From Cadophora sp. MPI-SDFR-AT-0126 (taxonomy: Eukaryota; Ascomycota; Leotiomycetes; Helotiales; Ploettnerulaceae), in assembly GCA_020747065.1 (NCBI GenBank), contig JAGMVK010000002.1, positions 2,728,001-2,792,000 on the forward strand: a DNA stretch of 64,000 bases, written 5' to 3'. Below the pieces are notes generated by a model. The model was not told the DNA's origin. It was given only the letters and a program-made list of their open reading frames with translations, and ran no database searches. The position numbers and the translations under genes are program-made. This document shows positions 56,571 through 64,000 of this stretch, piece by piece. How positions within the stretch are numbered: the first letter of the stretch is position 1; each line of letters opens with the position of its first letter.

Positions 56571-57222
56571 CTACTTCTTCTCATTCTCCCTCTCATCCAA
56601 ACAAACACACACGGCCGCCAGCAGCGCCAGATCCACGCCCGGCGCCACAGTCACGAAATACGTCTGCTGTCCCCCAAAGATCTCGCGCATGTTGAAATAG
56701 CTCCTGCTGATCTGCGCCACCACGATGTTGCCCATCGTGATGGTCGCGGACCGGTCGAACCAGTCGCCTTTGATGAGGAGCTCGACGGGAGCTTTAGTCG
56801 AGGCGTTGGTGAATGTTGCGATCATTTTGGAGGATCCGACTTTGGGGGAGTTTGTTAGCTTTAGGATTGTTTGGGGGAGGTGGACGGTTGGAGGACATAC
56901 TACTGAACTTCCCCTTCACCTCAAAGATCGTCTCACCCGACGGCGCCTCAGCATAGAAACTCTTATGCAGACTCAGCAGCCTCGTCCGCAGCGAGAATAG
57001 TGGGCGACCGCTACTATCAGCGAATTCCTTGCGGTCCGAGAGCGAGAAGGTCTGCCCGCGGCACTGCACGACTTCGTGGTTGTTCTCGTCGACGATGTGG
57101 AAGGTGTCGCCGGAGAGGGACCAGACTTTCTCTTTCATTACGAGGGTCGTTTGCTTGTTGACGCAGTAGGAGGGGTTTACACCCAGTGGGGGGGAGACGG
57201 GGGGAAGGTTGATGCGGGACAT
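56571..57222 (-). CDS. LURP-one-related (Tubby C2-like, DUF567) protein
   Basis: Two exons (57222-56901 and 56839-56571, intron 61 bp) encode 196 residues, normal for the family. The pattern is that of Tubby-C2/scramblase-like LURP-one-related proteins: TTLVMKEKVWSLSGDTFHIVD, VVQCRGQTFSLSDRKEF, GRPLFSLRTRLLSLHKSFY, ETIFEVKGKFS, then LLIKGDWFDRSATITMG, VVAQISRSYFNMREIFGGQQ and a C-terminal hydrophobic helix (VDLALLAAVCVCLDE), which is buried in the barrel in known structures. Plant members are linked to defence; fungal members are uncharacterised. ATG 57222 (MSRINLPP) is chosen because upstream in-frame codons lack another ATG. Confidence 0.85.
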
Positions 57223-58582
57223 TGTTTTGGTGGTTGTTGGTTGTTTGTCGTTGGAGTAGTGAAGGATGGAAAGTCGTGAGGATTGAAGATTTGTAGTGTT
57301 GTAAGTTGCGTAAGGCTTCACCGGTGTGATGTGTTGCAGTACTGCAACACTTGATACTGTAAATGATACTCTGACGTGGAGAGAAAATGAAATGACTAGA
57401 CCAAAGGAACGTACAAAAGAATCCTCAGCTGGGCAATCACCGTGATATATACTTACTGCCCCTCACTCCATCATTCAGCTCTCCGCCAAGAGCATCCAAG
57501 AACAGCTCACCTTCTGCTGGTGCTGCGCCTGCGCCATCACAGCTTCGTACATTACACGCCAGACGCATATGTACTAGCATGCCTCCCACTTGGTGGACGA
57601 ATGAATATATGATAGCTAGAGGAAGCTATGGTTGGCCACTTGACGTATGATAACTCAGCCTCGTGGCATCCCAGTACCAGCAAGGCTTAGCTCTTACCGG
57701 TGATCCGGATCTTGAGATGGAGGAGAGATGTGATTGGAGTCTATGCGAGACTGAAGAGGGAGAAGTGCGAGGCGTATGCGGATGCGGTATCCTGTAGGGT
57801 AGTATTTGGACGGATTTTTAATGGTTCGTGAGATTTGTCGTTCATTGCTGTGTTTGGAGATGAGGTTGACTGAAGGTCGGGAGTTTGATGTCAAGATGCA
57901 ACACGCAGGGATGTGGAAGCATGTGGGGTGGGCTGGGCTGACCCCGGGTGAGTGGGGATGGAGCTTGGCAGGTTGAAACGTCATTGAAGTCTTATTTGAT
58001 TTTTGTACGCGTATTTAGTATTTACTTGACTTTTTTGGTTCTGATTTCGTATCGTTTTCGTATTTTTATGTATTTTGGAAGTTGAGTTTTGAACGATGTG
58101 GCAATTTTATTTCTCTTCTTTGCAGTACTGGCGTGGCTGAAAGCTGGATCCACATGTTGGTCGAAGTTCAAGTGACCTCGAGTCTTGGAAAAGCTTCCCT
58201 CACAACCTGCCGGCAGATGGGAATAGCTTTGGAGGACATCTTGGGAACAAGATCATTCGCTTTAGTTTGTGTTCTTCGCTCGCAGTACGAGAGCGCGCTC
58301 AAAAGATGTCGGCGCTAGATGATACACGAGAGTCAAGCCACAGTTTTCAGCTGAAGGATTTGCCTGGAGATTGGTAAATCAGGAGTCGAGCCCAGCGACG
58401 ATATGCGCATCGCTCTTTGTACCTTTCCATACGGCTTCTCAGTTAAGTGCCTTTCCTATTTTCGAGGGCAGTGGCAGTTCTAGGGTGTTTTCCAGGGTGA
58501 GGCGGCTCCGGGCTGCTGCGAGCGTCCAGCTGCGAACATCTACCTCGGGTCTCTCTTTCCAGCACCTCAATTCCTGTTCAGG
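57223..58582. promoter_or_regulatory. Divergent intergenic region, LURP-one / HET gene
   Basis: 1.36 kb between two divergent starts, with short chance frames only. It contains a perfect 20 bp palindrome (57331-57350) about 110 bp upstream of the LURP-one start and T-rich DNA around 57995-58085. Confidence 0.45.
57331..57350. promoter_or_regulatory. Perfect 20 bp palindrome
   Basis: GTGTTGCAGTACTGCAACAC reads the same on both strands. It sits 109-128 bp upstream of the LURP-one-related start codon, where a dimeric regulator could bind. Function is inferred from symmetry and position only. Confidence 0.5.
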
Positions 58583-60910
58583 ATGTCCTCCGATCAAGGA
58601 CGAATCAAGAAAGTGTTCAGCTTTGTCTTTCGACTACTGCTGCTCCCGTTCAAAATATGCATCGCGATACTTGATGTTGCCATGCGAATGGTGCTCGTGA
58701 GCTGCTTCATGGTCCTAGTATTCGGTCTTGCCCCGATATCATACATAGTTCTTGGATGTCTACGCTACCTACAGAACATAACAGGGCTCAAAATTCCTGG
58801 CTTCCCACCAGCCCCGGTGAATGGAGTCCGTGGTTTCTTCAAAGGATTCTTCACGCCAGACTTGCCAGTTGAGGACCCGGCACATCTTCCTGATGACCGA
58901 CTATCGCAGGTCCGTCTTGGTATTTCGTCTATTTACGAGTACGAACCTCTGGATATCTCAGAAGAAGACAATTTTCAAATCAGAGTCTTGGAATTGTTAC
59001 CGGCGTCTGACATCTGCGATCCAGTCCAGTTCAAGCTCCATCGAGTATCATTTGATGCCACGCCAGATTATGAAGCTCTGTCATACTGTTGGGGCGAATC
59101 TCTTGATACTTGGCCCATCTACCACGGCGATAACATCTTTCATGCTCGAATTAATTTGGTTCAGGCTCTCCAACGCTTCCGCTTGGATGATGAAAGTCGT
59201 TTTCTATGGGTAGACGCCATCTGTATCGACCAATCAAGCTCGGCAGAAAGAAGTCATCAGGTATCAAAGATGGATCGGATTTACCAACGGTCGAAATGTA
59301 CCCTGATATGGCTGGGATGCGGCGACACAAGCACGGTTCGAGGTCTTGATTGTGTCCAAATACTTCTGAACATCAAAGACCATCTCGAGAAGAATGACCC
59401 AGAGAAGATATCTCCACAAGCCCTCACCAAATACAAAATCGCAAGCATGGAAAACCCGGTCATGCGTGCCTTCCTCACACTCCAGTCAAATCCATGGTTC
59501 ACCCGAATCTGGATCATTCAAGAAGTCGCCATGGCGTCTCAGGCCACCATCACGCTGGGAGCTTCCACCGTCAAGTGGATGGACTTCTTCAATGCTAGAG
59601 AAATCGCAGCCAAAATCGGTATTCTCACAATGGCGGTAGATGATATCTGCAATGGACCTTTTTCCATCTCTATGGCACGATTCATTGTCGAAAACCGACA
59701 CAAGCTAGGACCCGAAGAAGATGCTCTCCTTCCTTTACTCCTCAGGCATCGCAAATTTGGCGCAACTGATCCTCGAGATAAGATATTTGGCTTGTATGGA
59801 CTTTTCCCGCCTTCGAAATACTGCCGCCCACTTCTACTAAGACCGAATTATGAGTCTTCGATCGTTGAGCTGTACAGCAAAGTGGCCAAATGTATTCTTG
59901 ATCAAGAGCAGAATCTAAATATCCTCGGCGTTCCTCGATCTTCTTCGCCGGCAACCACTGCATTTCTTGACAAAGCATTGCAGATCCCCGGTTGGGCATT
60001 CTCTGATCCTCCTAGACTTCCATCTTGGGCACCAACATGGTACACAGACGTTGATATCGTTCCTCTCCGACCCGAACTGCTCTACTACGAGAAATGCACC
60101 TTCGAAGCATCTGGTTCCACCAAATATGAAATGCGCTTGTCACCCGATCATGCCCTTCTCGGTGTCGATGGCTACAGAATTTGTGACATAACAACCCTCG
60201 GTGCAATCTGGCCCGCCAACATCAGAATTAAGCATCTGCTCGAAGACACCACTCTCACATCCTGGGACGTAGCATCCTCACACCAAAAAATGCAAATAGC
60301 CCACACCGACCATCAGCTCTCCACCCTCAACAACTGGCAGAAGCTTGCTGTCCAAAATCCCAAGCAGAAGTACCCGTTCTCAGACTCAAATGAGACATAC
60401 TTCGAAGCTTTTTGGCAAACCATGCTCGCAGGCCACATACTAGAAGAAACAGGGAAAGCGCAGTACCGACATTCATTCCTCGCCTGGCAGCGCGACATGC
60501 GGCACTTTGAACGATTCAAGAAACTCTGGTTCTGCTTTCCCATATTCGCGGTCTCCACCCTCCGCATCCGCCAGATCTTCATCCTATCCGTCCTATTCTG
60601 GCCATTCGCTAGGTTCGAGAAGCTGATTATACAGTGGTTCATGCCGAATCCTAATGGCCTTCTGTTCTTGAGTGGGACTGCGCTGGCGATAGGGAGACGG
60701 ATAGTGAGGACTGAGGAGGGGTATTTGGCGCTTGTTCCTGGGGGGACAGAGAGTGGTGATAGGGTGTTTTTGTTGAAGGGGGGACGGGTGCCGGTTGTGC
60801 TTAGGAGGAGGGGAGAGATGTGGGAGGTGGTGGGGGAGGCCTATGTGCATGGCGTTATGAGGGGGGAGGCTTGGGATGAGGGGAGGTGTGAGGAGATGTG
60901 GTTGGAGTGA
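58583..60910 (+). CDS. HET-domain protein with N-terminal membrane segments
   Basis: An intron-free frame of 775 residues from ATG 58583. The HET (heterokaryon incompatibility) domain is clear: YEALSYCWG (163-171), LVQALQRFR, FLWVDAICIDQSS (207-219), QVSKMDRIYQRSKCTLIWLG and, later, NPWFTRIWIIQEVAMA and DPRDKIFGLYGLFPP. HET proteins trigger cell death when incompatible hyphae fuse and are increasingly seen as NLR-like or TIR-like immune effectors; many are orphans. Unusually, about 60 residues at the N-terminus are hydrophobic (LLLLPFKICIAIL, MVLVSCFMVLVFGLA), predicting one or two membrane helices. A hydrophobic stretch also occurs near 660-700 before a C-terminal region with LALVPGGTESGDRVFLLKGG. 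There is no NACHT or repeat domain. Confidence 0.88.
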   Translation: MSSDQGRIKKVFSFVFRLLLLPFKICIAILDVAMRMVLVSCFMVLVFGLAPISYIVLGCLRYLQNITGLKIPGFPPAPVNGVRGFFKGFFTPDLPVEDPAHLPDDRLSQVRLGISSIYEYEPLDISEEDNFQIRVLELLPASDICDPVQFKLHRVSFDATPDYEALSYCWGESLDTWPIYHGDNIFHARINLVQALQRFRLDDESRFLWVDAICIDQSSSAERSHQVSKMDRIYQRSKCTLIWLGCGDTSTVRGLDCVQILLNIKDHLEKNDPEKISPQALTKYKIASMENPVMRAFLTLQSNPWFTRIWIIQEVAMASQATITLGASTVKWMDFFNAREIAAKIGILTMAVDDICNGPFSISMARFIVENRHKLGPEEDALLPLLLRHRKFGATDPRDKIFGLYGLFPPSKYCRPLLLRPNYESSIVELYSKVAKCILDQEQNLNILGVPRSSSPATTAFLDKALQIPGWAFSDPPRLPSWAPTWYTDVDIVPLRPELLYYEKCTFEASGSTKYEMRLSPDHALLGVDGYRICDITTLGAIWPANIRIKHLLEDTTLTSWDVASSHQKMQIAHTDHQLSTLNNWQKLAVQNPKQKYPFSDSNETYFEAFWQTMLAGHILEETGKAQYRHSFLAWQRDMRHFERFKKLWFCFPIFAVSTLRIRQIFILSVLFWPFARFEKLIIQWFMPNPNGLLFLSGTALAIGRRIVRTEEGYLALVPGGTESGDRVFLLKGGRVPVVLRRRGEMWEVVGEAYVHGVMRGEAWDEGRCEEMWLE

Positions 60911-61413
60911 AAGGAATTTTAAGAGCTTGGTAATCTGATTTGTGTTTCACGGGTGAGGAGTACCTGTTCTCTGAATTTATAATGGTGGAATGGTATTCAT
61001 TGCTCGCCGTTCAGACGACAGGAAGCTTGTATGGCCTCAAAACCACAGATCGCACTTTTCGGCAACGCTATCCCATTGGTTCATTTTTGACTGACACCTG
61101 AAAACTCACAAAGCTAATCTAGCCATATAGATTGAGATAAAATCAAATCCGAATATAGAATCCACAATGAACCACCAGCCGCTGGAAATGTTGCTCTGCC
61201 CGAAAACGCGTTAGTCTCGCTTCGCGTATTAGCGCCATTTCATTGTTGATTTGCGCAGTCTCGAGGCAGGTGCGTTCATGGTAAGTGATACTCGAGCTCG
61301 CGCTAAGTCTCAGCTTGAGAGGTCAATGTCTATATCAACGTCCTAAGATCAAACCTCACAACACCATCACCAACACCACCTCATCCCTCTCCTCCACCAC
61401 GGCCGACCCAACC
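60911..61413. other. Intergenic region
   Basis: About 500 bases containing the 3' end of the HET gene and the promoter of the next gene. The plus frame is open upstream of ATG 61414 back to about 61285, but that stretch lacks an ATG and is not protein-like. Confidence 0.4.
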
Positions 61414-62267
61414 ATGCCAGCTCTCACCTACGAGAGCGTAGTGCCTCAGATGAGGGCACTCATCAGCAGAGCAGATCACAGACTGGACATGCGAGGCAGA
61501 GTTGTAACAGCAGAGAGATTGCAGCAGCGATTGCAGTATTATGGCAGAGAAATCCCTATCGATCCTGAGTGGGAAGACTCTCCGAGAGCAGTGCAGCAGT
61601 ATCGTATTGAGTATTATACGTGGAAGACGTTTTGTAAGTTGCGTGAATCAAATTTATGTTAAATAGTGCTGATTTGAACGTAGACTGGATGAACGACGTT
61701 GGAGCCTTCCGGTGTCCGTTTCCTGGGATCGATCCAATGCAGAGATACAATCAGCAGATGATCCACGCAGTGCCATATGACCCACCAGCAAACATTGATG
61801 CAGCTGGACCGACTGCCGCTATGAATGTACTCAACCTCGGACGAGGACAACAGCAGAGCCAACCCCACCAGAGACAAAGCTCACAGCCGAACCAAGGCTT
61901 AGAGTGGCGCAACAATGGTCGAGGCAGTCTTGGTACCTCTCGCTACCGTATCCCTCAACGTAGAGGTAATCCAGCACGAGTTGATAGCTGGCGTAGTGGC
62001 GTCGTCGCTCCGCATGAGGAAATCTTGCAGATGCAGTTAGGAATGCTGAGATTTTGAGGCAGAGACAAGTGGATGCAGTAAGTACACACTCCTGTCCATC
62101 AATGATGATCTTGCTGCTAACCACTCGAATAGGAGATACTGACAATGAGCGAGGATGAGTTCATAGAGCTTGCTCTTCGCAGACGAGCAGAGGCTCTGGC
62201 TCGTGTCGCTTCTCGGGATGGTCCTGGGAATCTCGAGACCTTCACATACCGCGGTCCTCAGCAGTGA
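61414..62267 (+). CDS. Hypothetical protein, polar, four exons
   Basis: The best model has exons 61414-61633, 61684-61965, 62031-62077 and 62133-62267, which join in phase to 227 residues. I do not recognise a family. The N-terminus is helical and charged (PQMRALISRADHRLDMRGRV, RLQQRLQYYGREIPIDPEW), the middle has an aromatic/Pro segment (YWMNDVGAFRCPFPG) and a Gln/Arg/Asn-rich stretch, and the C-terminus is a charged helix (TMSEDEFIELALRRRAEALA). The second intron (65 bp, GTAATC...TGCAG) is inferred, because without it the frame ends at TGA 62056 and the following exon, which has a CTAAC branch site and good splice signals, would be lost. A three-exon, shorter product is the alternative. An unusual motif array begins four bases after its stop codon. 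Confidence 0.55.
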
Positions 62268-62270
62268 AAA

Positions 62271-62620
62271 TGGTCATATGAGCTATGTTTCAAGCTCAGA
62301 CGAGCCTCGTCACCCATATGGGCTGTAGTTCAACGCTCATATGAGCCCTCAAATCCCAAATGGGCTATTTTTCACTCAGATGAGTCTTTCCCCCTGCCAT
62401 ATGGCTAATATTTCCAGCAGGTTCTTCCCTTTTGGGTCTTCATATGCCATATGGCCTTCAGCATTTCTCCAAATGGACCTCCATGCCATATGGCTAGTAT
62501 ATTCTCCCCAGGTGGGTTCATGCCAAATGGCCCGATCTTCTTACCTCCAAATGGACACAGAATCTTCACATGAACTCACAAGCCATATGGCCTAAAACTC
62601 ACGTTATTCCCGAATGGGCG
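62271..62620. repeat. Array of ~17 CATATG-like motifs with ~20 bp spacing
   Basis: Variants of a 9 bp word, consensus CAWATGGGC (CATATGAGC, CATATGGGC, CAAATGGGC, CATATGGCC, CAAATGGAC), start at about 62275, 62297, 62315, 62338, 62357, 62377, 62398, 62429, 62448, 62470, 62487, 62509, 62524, 62548, 62567, 62584 and 62611. Gaps run from 15 to 31 and average near 21 bp, roughly two turns of DNA. The spacers are pyrimidine-rich and not conserved. Spacing is not a multiple of three, so a coding repeat is unlikely. Nothing similar occurs elsewhere in the window. Confidence 0.7.
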
Positions 62621-63035
62621 ATGTAATTTGAAGCAAATGAATATGGATTCCTACAAAATCAATGGAAATCAAGATATTTTGAAGTTACAATGAATGCTTT
62701 CGTGACTATGATATTACTACTACATTGAGCTCCCTATTTTCTTCGAACATGAAATAGTCGAGACTTTTGCTTCACATCCATGGTTGACGCGACAGTAGCA
62801 TGGCATCATACAACAGAATTGTTTTCTCTGCACATTTACTTGCGATGACGCTCATCGATACCACGTGGTATATTAGACTTTGACTAATTGCTGGCTCAAA
62901 GTTTGCCCGCTTTCCGTCAGTCTAAAATGGTTTCGCGACATTGAAAGTAAACAAACTCCACAATGCCATAACGGTCCGCAGCGCCGTCGCATCGTGCCCA
63001 CAACAACAGCAACAACACCCACCCAGTGCATCTCA
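62621..63035. other. Intergenic region upstream of the coiled-coil gene
   Basis: About 415 bases, A/T-richer than the flanks at 62640-62730. It carries the promoter of the following gene. No further motif repeats occur after 62620. Confidence 0.4.
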
Positions 63036-64000
63036 ATGGACCACCTAAGCTCTCCAGCAGGGGTCAGTGACCCGTTGTCGCAAGGTAAGAGCCTCCAATC
63101 GTGTCTCATGAATATTTCGACTCGAGCTGACGACATTAGACACCAAAGAAATGGACCGCTCACCAGCGGGCGATGAGAAAAAGCCGCAACCTAATACCGA
63201 GCTCGTACAATCGTTGCAGCGACAGGTCGCGAAGTTGCGCAACGATCTCAAGACATCGAATACTCAGCTATCTCTGGTGCGCCAACAGAAGACAAAAGCT
63301 AACTACGAGGTATACCCTTTCACAAGACACAGGCACAGCTTCATTCTCAAAACGACCCCTTTCCCAGCTATGCCCCATATTCTTTCCTGTGCTCTCTATC
63401 GCACCCCCAAGTACATTACTGACCTTACCTCGCGTAGCTCAAAGCCATCGACCAAAAGTACGAGAAGAAGATCAAAAACCTTCAGAAAGAAGCTGCCGAC
63501 CAAAAGAAGAAAGCGGAGCAGAACCTCCAGCTCGCAAAGAAGATCCAAGACTGGAACGACGAGCAAGGCAAGCAATGCACCGCTCTCGTCAGCAAGAATG
63601 AGCAGTGCCTGAACGAGATGTTCGAGCTGCAGCTGCAGATCGAGGCGATGAATTGTCTGCTGAAGGATATCTCCCCTGAGACGATCAGGAACCAACCTTC
63701 TAAGGTCCATCCGTTTAGCTGGTATAAAGTCAGTCTAGGCCCTGGTATTGGAGGAATGAGAAGGAAAGCTGATAGAGTATAGGAGTGTCTGGCGGAATGG
63801 CAACTCAATCTAGCGAAGGTCGAGGGCAAATGCAAAGCGCTCGAGGAGGCGTTGGATAACGAGAGGAAGGCACACAATAAGGCGTTGAGTAGTATTATTA
63901 TCAAGGGAGAGGCAGAGAGCAAGATGATGGTGGGAAATATCTTGATTGGTCTGTTTCAGGTTTCTGGACGTAAGTTACTTCGAAATCCGATCACCTCGCT
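63036..64000 (+). CDS. Coiled-coil protein, 3' end outside the window
   Basis: Exons 63036-63084, 63140-63309, 63438-63728 and 63783-63969 join in phase; a GTAAGT donor at 63970 starts an intron that runs off the window. About 230 residues are visible. A short N-terminus (MDHLSSPAGVSDPLSQ) is followed by nearly continuous heptad-type coiled coil: LVQSLQRQVAKLRNDLKTS, YEKKIKNLQKEAADQKKKAE, FELQLQIEAMNCLL and KVEGKCKALEEALDNERKAH. There is no recognised catalytic motif. Such proteins act as scaffolds or in cytoskeletal and chromosome structures, but the family is not identifiable from this fragment. The third intron begins GTCAGT and has a CTGAT branch site; retaining it would end the frame at TAG 63780-63782. 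Confidence 0.6.

Overview
The window looks like nuclear DNA of a filamentous ascomycete (Pezizomycotina). Genes are separated by 0.1-3 kb, most carry short 45-75 bp GT-AG introns with CTRAY-like branch sites, and several families are typical of this group: a HET-domain protein, a Zn(II)2Cys6 regulator, a LaeA-like methyltransferase, a 2EXR protein and a DUF3712 protein. A placement in Leotiomycetes or a related class is only an inference. No rRNA, tRNA, CRISPR array or intact transposon was recognised.

Layout. 1-2.6 kb: a small acidic hypothetical protein. 2.6-7.3 kb: an amidohydrolase (minus) head to head with a Zn2Cys6 transcription factor (plus). 7.7-14 kb, all minus: a calpain-type protease, a LaeA-like methyltransferase whose reading frame is problematic, and the decapping cofactor Dcp1. 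15.2-18.3 kb: an OCRL/INPP5B-type inositol polyphosphate 5-phosphatase with 5-phosphatase, ASH and RhoGAP-like parts. 18.7-21.5 kb: a seven-exon polytopic membrane protein. 22.8-31 kb: an aldo-keto reductase, a DUF3712 protein, a transcription-factor-like protein, a MYND-finger protein with a pRiA4b ORF-3-like segment, and a convergent 2EXR protein. 31-40.3 kb: a long gene-poor stretch with a decayed tandem duplication and what may be an enolase relic. 40.3-56 kb: conserved housekeeping genes on the plus strand: a four-helix membrane protein, Rad23, a large RGG-box protein with an Sds3-like coiled coil, ribosome anti-association factor Tif6/eIF6, and the recombination mediator Swi5 with a very long acidic N-terminus. 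56.5-64 kb: a LURP-one-related protein, a HET-domain protein, a small hypothetical protein followed by an unusual array of about 17 CATATG-like motifs at ~20 bp spacing, and a coiled-coil protein cut by the window edge.

These genes do not form an obvious biosynthetic cluster. Rad23 (nucleotide excision repair and proteasome delivery) and Swi5 (Rad51/Dmc1 loading) are both genome-maintenance genes, Dcp1 and Tif6 act in RNA decay and ribosome maturation, and the accessory genes (HET, LaeA-like, MYND, transcription-factor-like) lie between them. The observations most worth a second look are the ~20 bp-period motif array at 62.27-62.62 kb, the MYND/pRiA4b fusion, the frame breaks in the Sds3-like and methyltransferase genes, the possible 26-nt intron at 26.2 kb, and the 9.3 kb gene desert.
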